The notes: generated from the letters alone by a model not told the origin. Positions 53,520 to 62,365 are shown, numbered from the stretch's first letter. The stretch: DNA of 64,000 nucleotides from Pedobacter sp. SYP-B3415 (GCF_004138205.1 NZ_RXNQ01000036.1:1-64000); one strand, 5' to 3'. A program made the numbers and translations.

Positions 53520-54125
53520 ATGAAAAGAAGAACCCTGAATGTGTTCGGTATTTTTGCCGCTGCCGCAATGATTTCTGCGTTTGCTGCATGCAAAAACGAA
53601 ACGCCTAAAACTACCTCTACGACTGCCAAAACTGAGGGTGCCGCACCCGTTTCAGCTTCAGATAAGATCGTATTCGTAAACTCTGATTCACTGCTGAACA
53701 AATATGACTATTACAAAGACCTGAAGTCGAAATTTGACGGCAAATCGAAGAATGCACAGTCAGACCTTACTGCAAAGGGTCAGGCCTTTCAGCGCGAAGT
53801 GGCGCAATACCAGCAGCAGGCACAAACACTTTCTGCAGATCAGCGCAAAGCAACTGAAGAGCGTCTTGCGCGTAAACAACAGGAACTGCAGGCTTATCAA
53901 CAGAATGCCGGTGCAGCATTCCAGAATGAGCAGGCCCAGGAAAACGAAAAGCTTTACGACCGCGTTGCAGACTATTTAAAAAAGTACGCAAAAGACAAAG
54001 GTTACAAAATGGTGATGAGTTACACACGCGGTAACGGAACCATTCTTTTTGCCGACGAAAGTCTTGACGTAACGTCTGAAGTGATCAAAGGCCTTAACGA
54101 AGATTATAAAAAGGCAAAAAAATAA
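53520..54125 (+). CDS. OmpH/Skp-like lipoprotein
   Basis: This 201-residue protein has a lipoprotein signal ending SAFAAC, so the Cys near residue 22 is probably lipidated and the protein tethered to a membrane. The mature part begins with a Thr/Lys-rich linker and then the OmpH pattern KIVFVNSDSLLNKYDYYKDL. A long coiled coil rich in Gln, Lys and Glu (75-155) follows, and the end KGYKMVMSYTRGNGTILFADESLDVT is the conserved Skp C-terminus. It differs from the two soluble paralogues at 8.7-9.9 kb by its lipid anchor. The TTG at 53511 is rejected as start. Confidence 0.85.
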   Translation: MKRRTLNVFGIFAAAAMISAFAACKNETPKTTSTTAKTEGAAPVSASDKIVFVNSDSLLNKYDYYKDLKSKFDGKSKNAQSDLTAKGQAFQREVAQYQQQAQTLSADQRKATEERLARKQQELQAYQQNAGAAFQNEQAQENEKLYDRVADYLKKYAKDKGYKMVMSYTRGNGTILFADESLDVTSEVIKGLNEDYKKAKK

Positions 54126-54149
54126 ACCGGTTTGCCGGTTAACGTACAC

Positions 54150-54177
54150 AATGCCCCGTATTCGGGGCATTTTTTTT
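54150..54177 (+). terminator. Intrinsic terminator of the OmpH-like lipoprotein gene
   Basis: The stem AATGCCCCG (54150-54158) with CGGGGCATT (54163-54171) and a TATT loop is followed by a run of T residues to 54177. It lies 24 bases after the stop. Confidence 0.9.
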
Positions 54178-54191
54178 GTTGTTGCTGAGCC

Positions 54192-54674
54192 ATGCAAGAC
54201 ACCCTGAACCACGAAAAATTTATGAGAATGGCCCTTGAACTGGCCGAACAGAACGTAAGCAGCCTGAAGGGCGGCCCTTTTGGCGCTGTGATCGTAAAAG
54301 ACGGAGCGGTGGTGGCACGCAGTGCCAACAAGGTAACCAGCACGAATGATCCGACGGCCCATGCCGAAGTAGCTGCAATTCGCCTGGCCTGTACTGAACT
54401 GGGCACCTTCGACCTCAGCGGCTGCGTAATCTATACAAGCTGCGAGCCATGCCCGATGTGTTTAGGCGCAATTTATTGGGCACGGATCCAGACAATCTAC
54501 TATGGAAATACAAAAGAAGACGCTGCCGCAATTGGTTTTGATGACCAGTTTATTTACGAGGAACTCGAAAAACCCATGTCAGAACGCCGGCTGGAAATCG
54601 TGCAGCTGATGCGCACCGAGGCAAACCAGGCTTTTCAGGAATGGGTAAGGGCAGAAAGCCGGCCTCACTATTAG
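54192..54674 (+). CDS. Nucleoside/nucleobase deaminase, guanine-deaminase-like
   Basis: This 160-residue zinc deaminase has TAHAEVAAIR (His57, Glu59) and SCEPCPMCLGAIYWAR (Cys87, Cys90). The stretch EPCPMCLGAIYWARIQTIYYG and the C-terminal GFDDQFIYEELEKP resemble Bacillus GuaD, a guanine deaminase that converts guanine to xanthine, more than the tRNA-specific TadA. The terminal aromatic residue (Tyr160) also fits GuaD, where the C-terminus closes the active site of the partner subunit. It starts 14 bases after the terminator. Guanine as substrate is inferred. Confidence 0.85.
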   Translation: MQDTLNHEKFMRMALELAEQNVSSLKGGPFGAVIVKDGAVVARSANKVTSTNDPTAHAEVAAIRLACTELGTFDLSGCVIYTSCEPCPMCLGAIYWARIQTIYYGNTKEDAAAIGFDDQFIYEELEKPMSERRLEIVQLMRTEANQAFQEWVRAESRPHY

Positions 54675-54967
54675 AAAGGCCGGCACACCGCCGGCCATTC
54701 ACCTCTATAGTTTGTTGTTTGCGTTCAGCGGCCATAACTTCCCCGTTTAATGGCCCGTATTGATTACCGGCGAAGATCATTAGCCTAAATCTACACTTTT
54801 ATCATCATCCCGTCAATAGGTTAACAGGTAACATTTTTTCTTTTTAACCGTCTAATTCGTGCAAGTATGATTGTCGGAAGGTATGATTGTGGGGAATGAC
54901 CCTGACTCCACCGAAACAGGTTTCAGAAATTCTTCAACATTAGCCTTCGGCGTTCGTTATTTCTATT
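54675..54967. other. Gene-free stretch with a GC hairpin and a direct repeat
   Basis: No gene is supported in these 293 bases. A hairpin GGCCGGC-ACACC-GCCGGCC lies just after the deaminase stop without a T-tract. A 16-base direct repeat, GTATGATTGTCGGAAG (54865-54880) and GTATGATTGTGGGGAA (54881-54896), with 13 of 16 identical positions, lies about 80 bases before the EcsC-like gene and could be a paired binding site. No TAnnTTTG box is evident. Confidence 0.4.
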
Positions 54968-55720
54968 ATGATGAGCTACGAAGAAAAAATCAGGACGGAA
55001 CTAATGGAATGGCAGTTTAAACTGCTGAAAAAACCCGGACTTTATGACCAGGTAACAAAAAAGGTCCAGCAGAAACTCAATGGATATATACCTGAAAAGG
55101 TTCATAGCGGCATAACGACCGCCGTCAAATCGATGGTACAGCTTGTACTGTTTGGCTCGAAGTATACAACGACCAGTAATCCGCCGCAAGAGATCAGCCT
55201 GGTACACCGTGAAGCGCTGGTAAAGCAGAAAATTGAGAGTTATCGCAAGACGGGCGCAGCTGAAGGTGGCATAACCGGCGCCGGCGGTTTCCTGATGAGC
55301 CTGGCGGATTTCCCCATTCTGATCGGCATCAAGATCAAGCTGCTTTTTGAACTTGCTTCGCTGTATGGTTATGATGTCAAAGATTTCAAGGAGAGGCTGT
55401 TCATTCTTCACATTTTCCAGCTTGCATTTTCCAGCAAAGAAGGAACACATCAGGTTTTTGCACGCATGCAGAACTGGGACACGCGCCCTACGCTGCTACC
55501 CGAGAATTCTGAGCAATTTGACTGGCGAAAATTTCAGCAGGAGTACCGCGATTATATTGACCTGGCAAAAATGGCCCAGCTGATACCCGGTGTTGGAGCA
55601 GCAGTGGGTGCAGTGGTGAATTACCGGCTGCTGAACAAGCTGGGGCGTACAGCGATGATGGCTTACCGCATGCGCCATTTTGAACGGTTAAAGCTGCTGC
55701 ATGCCTCCGCTAAATCCTGA
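54968..55720 (+). CDS. EcsC family protein
   Basis: This 250-residue protein matches the EcsC family across its length. The centre GAAEGGITGAGGFLMSLADFPILIGIKIKLLFELASLYGYD is the diagnostic glycine-rich helical hairpin, and the end LIPGVGAAVGAVVNYRLLNKLGRTAMMAYRMR is the second. The function of the family is unclear; founding members are linked to ABC exporter operons in Firmicutes, but no ABC genes are near here. It has no signal peptide; its hydrophobic parts may associate with membranes. It stands alone. Confidence 0.88.
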   Translation: MMSYEEKIRTELMEWQFKLLKKPGLYDQVTKKVQQKLNGYIPEKVHSGITTAVKSMVQLVLFGSKYTTTSNPPQEISLVHREALVKQKIESYRKTGAAEGGITGAGGFLMSLADFPILIGIKIKLLFELASLYGYDVKDFKERLFILHIFQLAFSSKEGTHQVFARMQNWDTRPTLLPENSEQFDWRKFQQEYRDYIDLAKMAQLIPGVGAAVGAVVNYRLLNKLGRTAMMAYRMRHFERLKLLHASAKS

Positions 55721-55766
55721 CGGCTGAATGCAAGGCTGGACCATCCCTCCCGGTCTTGCGTAAATT

Positions 55767-56171
55767 TTAATCTTCTTCCTCGTCAAACATTCCGCCGATC
55801 AGGCCGTCGGTTTCCCGGCGATCCTTCTTGGTCGGCCTGCCGCTTCCGCGATCGCGTTTGAGCACCGGCGCATGGAACATCGATTTGAACCCATGCGTTT
55901 CTTCCGGCGGGGTCAGGTCTTTGTACTTGCTGAGTGCCGTTGGCGAGTCGGTACGGTTATACGAAAGTTCCACGACCTCGATCACCTTCTTTTCTATCCC
56001 CTTCGAAACCTGATAAACGTCGCCCACTTTTACGATTGCCGAGGGTTTGATGTTTTGCCCCTTCAATTTTACCCGACCTGCTTTGCACGCCTCTGTTGCC
56101 AGACTGCGGGTCTTGAAGATGCGTATAGCCCAGAGGTATTTGTCTATTCTGAGTTTTTCCTGTTCTGCCAT
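55767..56171 (-). CDS. S4 RNA-binding domain protein (Hsp15-like)
   Basis: This 134-residue protein opens with the S4 RNA-binding fold (EKLRIDKYLWAIRIFKTRSLATEACKAGRVKLKGQNIKPS). The KTR and GRVKLKG blocks are typical of HslR/Hsp15, which recycles stalled large ribosomal subunits that carry peptidyl-tRNA. A charged tail (RDRGSGRPTKKDRRETDG) follows. The start is ATG 56171; the longer frame begins with TTG at 56180. It is divergent to dapD. Ribosome rescue is inferred from the family. Confidence 0.88.
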   Translation of the reverse strand: MAEQEKLRIDKYLWAIRIFKTRSLATEACKAGRVKLKGQNIKPSAIVKVGDVYQVSKGIEKKVIEVVELSYNRTDSPTALSKYKDLTPPEETHGFKSMFHAPVLKRDRGSGRPTKKDRRETDGLIGGMFDEEED

Positions 56172-56243
56172 AAAACTCAAAATTACGGAACAAAATAGCC
56201 GCGCAATAGAGAATTTTGATTTATTTTGTGCAAAAAAATTGAA

Positions 56244-57062
56244 ATGTTATCAGATTTAAAGAAACTCATTGAAGCCGCCTGGGAAGACCGTTCCCTGCTC
56301 GAATACAGTGAATACTGCGAGGCCATAGAAACCATCATTATGCAGCTTGACAAGGGAGAAATCCGCGTAGCTGAGCCGGTACTGAATTCTTGGGGCGTTA
56401 ATGAGTGGATTAAAAAAGCCGTTATCCTGTATTTCCCTATCCGGGAGATGAAAGAAATAAAGGTTGGTCCGTTTGTATTCCATGATAAGATGGAATTGAA
56501 GACCGATTACAAGGATAGAGGCGTTCGCGTAGTACCACACGGCCTTGCCCGTTACGGTGCGTACCTTGCGAAAGGCGTGATCATGATGCCCTCTTACGTA
56601 AATATCGGTGCTTATGTAGATGAAGGTACCATGGTCGATACCTGGGCTACAGTCGGTTCATGTGCACAGATCGGCAAAAGGGTTCACCTTTCAGGAGGTG
56701 TTGGTATAGGTGGTGTCCTGGAACCTGTTCAGGCGGCACCTGTCATCATTGAAGACGATTGTTTCGTTGGCTCCCGTGCTATTGTTGTAGAGGGTGTGCG
56801 CGTTGAAAAAGAGGCTGTTTTAGGGGCAAACGTGGTTCTGACGGCATCTACAAAAATCATTGACGTAACCGGCGCCGAGCCAGTTGAATATAAAGGTGTG
56901 GTTCCTGCCCGTTCGGTTGTTATTCCGGGCAGTTATACGAAAAAGTTCCCTGCAGGCGAATATCAGGTGCCATGTGCGCTTATTATTGGTCAGCGCAAGG
57001 AGTCTACAGACAAAAAGACCTCGCTTAATAACGCATTAAGAGATCACAACGTAGCAGTATAA
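56244..57062 (+). CDS. dapD: Tetrahydrodipicolinate N-succinyltransferase
   Basis: This 272-residue enzyme acts in the succinylase branch of lysine and meso-diaminopimelate synthesis. It is a left-handed beta-helix protein; hexapeptide repeats run from about residue 100 (MMPSYVNIGAYVDEGTMVDTWATVGSCAQIG), with GGVGIGGVLEPVQAAPVIIEDDCFVGSRAIVVEGV next. The start MLSDLKKLIEAAWEDRSLL matches the family, while the TTG at 56226 does not. Length is near that of E. coli DapD. The next gene follows after nine bases. Confidence 0.95.
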   Translation: MLSDLKKLIEAAWEDRSLLEYSEYCEAIETIIMQLDKGEIRVAEPVLNSWGVNEWIKKAVILYFPIREMKEIKVGPFVFHDKMELKTDYKDRGVRVVPHGLARYGAYLAKGVIMMPSYVNIGAYVDEGTMVDTWATVGSCAQIGKRVHLSGGVGIGGVLEPVQAAPVIIEDDCFVGSRAIVVEGVRVEKEAVLGANVVLTASTKIIDVTGAEPVEYKGVVPARSVVIPGSYTKKFPAGEYQVPCALIIGQRKESTDKKTSLNNALRDHNVAV

Positions 57063-57071
57063 TCCGGCAGC

Positions 57072-58286
57072 GTGGAAACCCGGCCAGATTCATATCATTT
57101 TACTGAAAGTTCAGCTCCGGCAACCGGAGCTGAACTTTCTGGTTTCAATAGCCTGATCATCGGGTATGATGGAAAGCGTGCCGCCAACAATACCACAGGA
57201 CTCGGCAATTACAGCCGCTGGCTGATCAGCGTTCTGGCTAAAAACTTCCCGGCGAACAAATACCTCGTTTATACGAACAGAAGAAGTGACAATGACGCCG
57301 TGACCCGCTTTCTGGCGCAGCACAACATCGTTTTAAAGCTTCCGGGTTCAAAAAGTCTCTTCTGGCGAAGTTTCGGGATCATTCGCGATCTGATTCGTGA
57401 CCGGGTGCAGGTCTTTCATGGTCTTAGTCATGAAATACCTTTCGGAATCAATAAAACACGTATCCGCACAGTTGTCACGATACACGATCTGATCTTTCTT
57501 CGTTTTCCTGAATGGTATAAACCGGTAGACAGGCTGATTTATAAACTTAAAAGCCGCTATGCCTGTCAGCATGCAGACAAGATCATCGCGATCAGCGAAC
57601 GCACAAAGGCCGATATCGTATCATTTTATCATGTTGATCCCTCCCGGGTTGAAGTGATCTACCAAAGCTGCGACCCGGTTTTCAAAAACAGGCTTAAGGA
57701 AAGCCATCTTTCAGCAATTCGTTCCCGGTATCAACTGCCTGCGCGTTACATATTAAATGTCGGGACCATAGAAACGCGTAAAAACCTGTTACTCGCTGTC
57801 GAGGCCCTTCCAGCCATTGATGCGGATGTACACCTTGTTGTGGTTGGTAAAAAAACGACCTATTTTAAAGAGGTGGAGGCGGCAGTAACCCGACTTCGGC
57901 TCAGCAGTCGGGTGCACTTTCTGCCAAGGGTACCCTTTTCAGATCTGCCGGGCATTTACCAGGCGGCAGAGCTGTTCGTTTATCCGTCCAGGTACGAAGG
58001 TTTTGGCATTCCACTGGTCGAAGCGTTGCACAGTGAGATCCCGGTGGTTGCGGCTACAGGCTCTTGCCTTGAGGAAGCCGGCGGACCCGAAAGTATTTAT
58101 GTATCGCCTGATGATCCGCAGGCGCTGGCGGCGGCCGTAAATAAAATTGTTGCAAACGAAGATATCAGGCAGCAGATGGTAGCTGCAGGAGCGGCTTATG
58201 TACAGCGTTTCGAAGATGATCTCCTTGCTTCACAACTAATGAATTGTTATCTTAACATGTCAGACCATGCTAACACAAGAGATTGA
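57072..58286 (+). CDS. Glycosyltransferase family 1 (GT4-type)
   Basis: This 404-residue protein has the GT-B fold. The N-terminal Rossmann part carries GYDGKRAANNTTGLGNYSRWL. The C-terminal part carries LNVGTIETRKNLLLAVEAL, the UDP/GDP-sugar site, and FVYPSRYEGFGIPLVEALHSEIPVVAA with the EX7E-type glutamates. It likely makes lipopolysaccharide, capsule or another envelope glycan. The start is GTG at 57072, nine bases after dapD. It overlaps the next gene by 20 bases. Donor and acceptor are not known. Confidence 0.9.
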   Translation: METRPDSYHFTESSAPATGAELSGFNSLIIGYDGKRAANNTTGLGNYSRWLISVLAKNFPANKYLVYTNRRSDNDAVTRFLAQHNIVLKLPGSKSLFWRSFGIIRDLIRDRVQVFHGLSHEIPFGINKTRIRTVVTIHDLIFLRFPEWYKPVDRLIYKLKSRYACQHADKIIAISERTKADIVSFYHVDPSRVEVIYQSCDPVFKNRLKESHLSAIRSRYQLPARYILNVGTIETRKNLLLAVEALPAIDADVHLVVVGKKTTYFKEVEAAVTRLRLSSRVHFLPRVPFSDLPGIYQAAELFVYPSRYEGFGIPLVEALHSEIPVVAATGSCLEEAGGPESIYVSPDDPQALAAAVNKIVANEDIRQQMVAAGAAYVQRFEDDLLASQLMNCYLNMSDHANTRD

Positions 58287-58833
58287 TAAGGCACTTGAAG
58301 TGCTCAGAGACGGGGGTGTAATCCTCTACCCTACTGATACCATCTGGGGACTTGGTTGTGATGCCACAAACAGCACGGCAGTAAAGAAGTTGCTCGACAT
58401 AAAAAGGCGCCCAGCTGAGAAAAGCCTGATTATTTTGCTTGATACAGACAACAAACTAGCTGCCTATGTAAACGACATTCCCGATGTTGCTTACGACCTG
58501 ATCGAATATGCGGAGAAGCCACTGACGCTTATTTTTGACGGCGCTAAAAATCTGGCACCTGAAGTAATCAATGCAGACGGGTCTGTGGGCATCCGAATTG
58601 TAAAACACGATTTTTGCACGGCACTGGTGCAACGCTTTCGTAAGCCAGTCGTTTCAACCTCGGCAAATCTGAGTGGCCAGCCCTCTCCTGCCACATTCGA
58701 TGACATTTCTGAAGAAATTTTATCAGCTGTAGATCTCGTCGTAGATTTCGAACAGGAGCTGCGCGCACCTAAAACACCTTCAACGATCATGAAACTTGGT
58801 GCTGGCGGTCAATTTTCCTTTATCAGAAAATAA
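58267..58833 (+). CDS. tsaC: L-threonylcarbamoyladenylate synthase
   Basis: This 188-residue Sua5/YrdC-family enzyme makes the activated intermediate for the t6A modification of tRNA. The motif YPTDTIWGLGCDATN at about 20-34 and KRRPAEKSLIIL are typical, followed by VGIRIVKHDF and VVSTSANLSGQPSP. It has the single YrdC domain without the Sua5 C-terminal part. The gene begins inside the glycosyltransferase gene (20-base overlap) and precedes cca, another tRNA gene. Confidence 0.93.
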   Translation: MLTQEIDKALEVLRDGGVILYPTDTIWGLGCDATNSTAVKKLLDIKRRPAEKSLIILLDTDNKLAAYVNDIPDVAYDLIEYAEKPLTLIFDGAKNLAPEVINADGSVGIRIVKHDFCTALVQRFRKPVVSTSANLSGQPSPATFDDISEEILSAVDLVVDFEQELRAPKTPSTIMKLGAGGQFSFIRK

Positions 58834-58840
58834 GATTTCT

Positions 58841-58848
58841 TATTTTTG
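58841..58848 (+). promoter_or_regulatory. -7 promoter box upstream of cca
   Basis: TATTTTTG matches TAnnTTTG exactly. It overlaps the TTG at 58846, so that codon cannot be the start of a message made from this promoter. TTT at 58819 lies at the expected -33 distance. Confidence 0.55.
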
Positions 58849-58887
58849 TGGCCCCCGGCGCGGCCGGTTCATATAACCCGAGAAAAT

Positions 58888-60288
58888 TTGGAACAATACC
58901 TGTCACATCCTGTGTTTGAAACCCTGGCGCGCGTTGCCGCAGAAGAAAATGTACAGGCATTTGTGATCGGTGGTTTTGTGCGCGATATTTTCCTTCACCG
59001 CTCTTCAAAAGACATTGACATTGTTGTTCTTGGAAACGGAATCGACTTTGCAGAAAAGGCGGGCAAAAAACTTCACACGAAGGTGTCGGTATTTAAAAAT
59101 TTCGGCACGGCTATGCTTCGGCATCAGGATCTTGAGGTAGAATTTGTAGGGGCGAGAAAAGAATCTTACCGCAGCGATTCGAGGAAACCTATTGTAGAGA
59201 ATGGCAGCCTGGAAGATGACCAACAACGTCGTGATTTCACCATCAATGCGCTGGCGATTTCCCTGAACGCGGGAACATACGGTCAGCTCGTTGACCCCTT
59301 CGGCGGTCTTGAAGACATGGAAAACCGGCTGATCCGGACACCTCTTGACCCTGAGCTTACGTTTTCAGACGATCCGCTTCGCATGATGCGTGCGATCCGC
59401 TTTGCGTCGCAGCTGAACTTTAAAATAGACCAGAAAGCAGTCACCGCAATTGAAACACAGAAAGAGCGCATCAGCATCGTTTCAAAAGAACGGATAACAG
59501 ACGAATTAAATAAAATCATTTTATCTCCTGAACCCTCTGTTGGTTTTAATTACCTGTTTGATACCGGTCTTCTGCAGCTCATTTTTCCGCAGATGGCGCA
59601 GTTATATGGCGTTGATGTAATTAAGGGTAAGGGGCATAAGGACAACTTCTATCACACCTTACAGGTGCTTGATAACCTGAGTCTCTATTCTGAAGATCTT
59701 TGGCTTCGCTGGGCCGCAATTCTGCATGATATTGCAAAACCGGCAACCAAACGTTTTGAAGAAGGTCATGGATGGACATTCCATGGGCATGAAGACAAAG
59801 GAGCGCGCATGGTGCCAAAAATATTCGCGCAACTGAAACTGCCGCTTAATGAACATATGAAATTCGTTCAAAAGATGGTACAGCTCCATTTACGGCCTAT
59901 TGTACTTGCCCAGGAAGTTGTTACCGACTCGGCCGTCAGACGCCTGCTCTTTGATGCCGGTGAAGACATTGAGGCGCTGATGCTCTTATGCAACGCGGAT
60001 ATCACAACGAAAAACGAATACAAGATCAAAAAGTACCGCAGCAACTTCGAGCTGGTTCAACAAAAGCTTAAAGATGTGGAAGAACGCGACCAGATTAGAA
60101 ACTGGCAGCCTCCTATTAGCGGCACAGATATCATGGATACATTTGGCCTGGCACCTGGCAGAGAAGTCGGCCTCATAAAAAATGCAATTCGCGAGGCCAT
60201 TCTGGAAGGCGAAATAAGGAATGACCGTGAAGAAGCGATTCAGTTTATGTTGCAGACTGCCGGGAAGATGGGACTGCAGGCAAAATAA
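58888..60288 (+). CDS. cca: CCA tRNA nucleotidyltransferase with HD domain
   Basis: This enzyme adds or repairs the 3' CCA end of tRNA. The start region VIGGFVRDIFLHRSSKDIDIVV has the GG motif and the DxD metal site of class II nucleotidyltransferases. RRDFTINALAISL and the tRNA-binding helices follow, then an HD motif in LHDIAKPATKRFE with later His residues, a phosphohydrolase. The open frame runs from a TTG at 58846, but homologous N-termini and the -7 box point to the TTG at 58888 (LEQYLSHPVFE). Length from there is 466 residues. No ATG is available nearby, so the exact start is uncertain. Confidence 0.88.
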   Translation: MEQYLSHPVFETLARVAAEENVQAFVIGGFVRDIFLHRSSKDIDIVVLGNGIDFAEKAGKKLHTKVSVFKNFGTAMLRHQDLEVEFVGARKESYRSDSRKPIVENGSLEDDQQRRDFTINALAISLNAGTYGQLVDPFGGLEDMENRLIRTPLDPELTFSDDPLRMMRAIRFASQLNFKIDQKAVTAIETQKERISIVSKERITDELNKIILSPEPSVGFNYLFDTGLLQLIFPQMAQLYGVDVIKGKGHKDNFYHTLQVLDNLSLYSEDLWLRWAAILHDIAKPATKRFEEGHGWTFHGHEDKGARMVPKIFAQLKLPLNEHMKFVQKMVQLHLRPIVLAQEVVTDSAVRRLLFDAGEDIEALMLLCNADITTKNEYKIKKYRSNFELVQQKLKDVEERDQIRNWQPPISGTDIMDTFGLAPGREVGLIKNAIREAILEGEIRNDREEAIQFMLQTAGKMGLQAK

Positions 60289-60426
60289 TGAGGATAGGCA
60301 CAGGGTACATCCATTGATCAGGTATTAAATAATTATTTTTAATTTTACACTTATTATAAACTTTGCGTTTTCTCTGCTGTTTAGGCATAGACAAAAAAAG
60401 GGCGGCGCCGTCAGGCGGATTGGTAT

Positions 60427-61077
60427 ATGGCTATTTATAAATTTAAAATCACTTTCGAAGACTATGATGAGATTTCGCGTGAAATCGACATCAAATCAAA
60501 CCAGACTTTTGAAGATCTGCACAGGGCTATTCACCGTTCAACGGGTTATGCTCCTGACAAGTCGTCTTCATTCTATGTAAGTACAGACAACTGGATCAAG
60601 GGTGATGAAATTGCCTACCTGCCAAATAAACGGAAAGAGGACCAGGGTGTAGCCCTAATGGAGAAATCCAAGCTCAGCGCCTTTATTGAAGACCCGCATC
60701 AGAAGTTTTATTATACCTACAATTTCGAACGCCCGTACGATTTTCACGTTGAATTGATTCGCATTATTCTTGACGCTGATCCGAACATTGAATATCCTTT
60801 TCTTGCAAAAAGCGTGGGCGATGCGCCGAAGATATTTGACAAAAATCTTCCGGCGGCTGCCGCAGAAACATCGAAATCTGACGAATTTGACTTCCTTAAT
60901 GATATGGACTTCGTTCCCGAAGATACAGACGAACTGGAGGCCATGGGCGATATGGGTATCAACGAACAGGAACGTGAGGAAGAAGATTCGGAAGAGGAAA
61001 GCGAAGGCGATGAATTCTCAGATGAGTTTTCAGACAACGGGAATTACGACGACGACGACAGGAAAAACGATTACTAG
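60427..61077 (+). CDS. TnpR-like / pRiA4b ORF-3-like acidic protein
   Basis: This 216-residue protein has an N-terminal domain (about 1-125: YKFKITFEDYDEISREIDIKSNQTFEDLHRAIH) of the pRiA4b ORF-3-like fold, known from transposon-borne passenger proteins and from chromosomal genes in many bacteria. A strongly acidic tail follows, from about residue 165 with runs of Asp and Glu up to the end (FSDNGNYDDDDRKNDY). No catalytic residues are apparent. The tail would bind basic partners or cations. It lies between cca and miaA, with no transposase or inverted repeats, so it seems resident rather than mobile. Function unknown. Confidence 0.75.
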   Translation: MAIYKFKITFEDYDEISREIDIKSNQTFEDLHRAIHRSTGYAPDKSSSFYVSTDNWIKGDEIAYLPNKRKEDQGVALMEKSKLSAFIEDPHQKFYYTYNFERPYDFHVELIRIILDADPNIEYPFLAKSVGDAPKIFDKNLPAAAAETSKSDEFDFLNDMDFVPEDTDELEAMGDMGINEQEREEEDSEEESEGDEFSDEFSDNGNYDDDDRKNDY

Positions 61078-61117
61078 CAGCGGCGAGACCGGCCTGCGGC
61101 TTGCAGATACTTTTTGA

Positions 61118-62050
61118 ATGGCATCAACCCCTGTAAGCCGGAAGTTACTTGTAGTGATAGCCGGACCGACCGCTATCGGTAAAACGGCCCTTGCCGTGAG
61201 GCTTGCGCGTCATTTTCGCACGGAAATCATTTCGGCTGATTCCAGGCAACTTTTCCGGGAAATGGAGATCGGAACTGCTAAACCTGATGCAGATGAGTTA
61301 GCGGCCGCGCCACACCATTTTATCAACTCACACAGCATCTCCACCTTATTCAGTACGGGCGACTTCGAAGCGGCGGCGCTATCAAAGCTGGATGAGTTAT
61401 TTAAAAAATATCAGATCGTAATTGCTGTGGGTGGCTCAGGGCTTTATATAAATGCGTTATGTAATGGCCTGGATGATATGCCGGAGATCAATCTGGATAT
61501 ACGCGCGCAGATGAATCGCTTGCATGAGGAAGAAGGTATCGACACAATCAGAGCGCGTTTAAAGGAGGTTGATCCGGAATATGCTGCGATCGTAGACCTG
61601 AACAATCCTCAGCGTATGATCAGGGGCCTGGAGGTTTTTTATTCTACAGGCCAGAAGCTTTCTGCCATGCGCACACAGCGTCGTAAGATCCGGCCATTTA
61701 AGATTCTCCGCATTGCCCTGAACACAGACCGGGCTGTATTGTATAATCGCATCAACAACCGGGTAGACATGATGATGTCTGCAGGACTGCTTGATGAAGT
61801 GCGCTCTCTCCTTCCATACCGGGAGCTCAACGCCTTACAAACGGTGGGTTATTCCGAACTTTTCAATTATCTCGATGGAGAAAGCAGCCTTGAGGAAGCT
61901 GTAGACCGCATCAAACAGAACACCCGTCGTTTTGCCAAGCGTCAGCTCACCTGGTTCAGAAAAGATTCTGACATGCATTGGTTTGAGCCCGATGCGTATC
62001 CAAAAATTGAACAACTTATTAGTCAGACCCTGGCAGAAGATCAGGCCTGA
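61118..62050 (+). CDS. miaA: tRNA dimethylallyltransferase
   Basis: This 310-residue enzyme adds a dimethylallyl group to A37 of tRNAs that read codons beginning with U. The P-loop GPTAIGKT is at residues 16-23, followed by SADSRQLFREMEIGTAKP with the catalytic Asp and Arg, and by VGGSGLYINAL. Length is normal. Its end overlaps the stop region of the convergent DUF3467 gene by 10 bases, so there is no terminator between them and transcripts overlap. Confidence 0.95.
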   Translation: MASTPVSRKLLVVIAGPTAIGKTALAVRLARHFRTEIISADSRQLFREMEIGTAKPDADELAAAPHHFINSHSISTLFSTGDFEAAALSKLDELFKKYQIVIAVGGSGLYINALCNGLDDMPEINLDIRAQMNRLHEEEGIDTIRARLKEVDPEYAAIVDLNNPQRMIRGLEVFYSTGQKLSAMRTQRRKIRPFKILRIALNTDRAVLYNRINNRVDMMMSAGLLDEVRSLLPYRELNALQTVGYSELFNYLDGESSLEEAVDRIKQNTRRFAKRQLTWFRKDSDMHWFEPDAYPKIEQLISQTLAEDQA

Positions 62051-62355
62051 GCCGTCGGCCCCCCAAAATTCATCGGAAACGGCGGTTCATCCTGCATTTT
62101 TATCCGGCCATTTATGGCCTCAAATTTTTCTATGTTGTCTTGCATGGCCTGCATAAGCCGTTTGGCGTGTTCGGGCGTAAGGATAATGCGCGACTTCACC
62201 TTTGCTTTGGGAATACCAGGCATTACCCGGATAAAATCGAGCACAAACTCAGTATTTGAATGCGTTATGATGGCCAGGTTAGAAAAAATCCCTTCTGCTA
62301 TCTCCTCTGAAAGTTCTATGTTAAGCTGGTTGTCTTGTGGTTGTTCTTCCTGCAT
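62041..62355 (-). CDS. DUF3467 domain protein
   Basis: This 104-residue cytosolic protein matches DUF3467 along its length: LNIELSEEIAEGIFSNLAIITHSNTEFVLDFIR, then MPGIPKAKVKSRIILTPEHAKRLMQAMQDNI. Its function is unknown. It lies downstream of rpoC on the same strand, separated by a strong terminator and a tandem heptamer array. The start is the ATG at 62355, preceded by that array. The 3' end overlaps miaA by ten bases on the other strand. Confidence 0.9.
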   Translation of the reverse strand: MQEEQPQDNQLNIELSEEIAEGIFSNLAIITHSNTEFVLDFIRVMPGIPKAKVKSRIILTPEHAKRLMQAMQDNIEKFEAINGRIKMQDEPPFPMNFGGPTAQA

Positions 62356-62365
62356 ACCTCTTAAA

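Noticed and set aside
58846..58887. Upstream TTG as start of cca
   Set aside because: The codon overlaps a perfect -7 box, and the added residues precede the conserved family start.
60427..61077. Mobile element because of the TnpR-like name
   Set aside because: No transposase, recombinase or terminal repeats occur around it, and the gene lies between two housekeeping genes.
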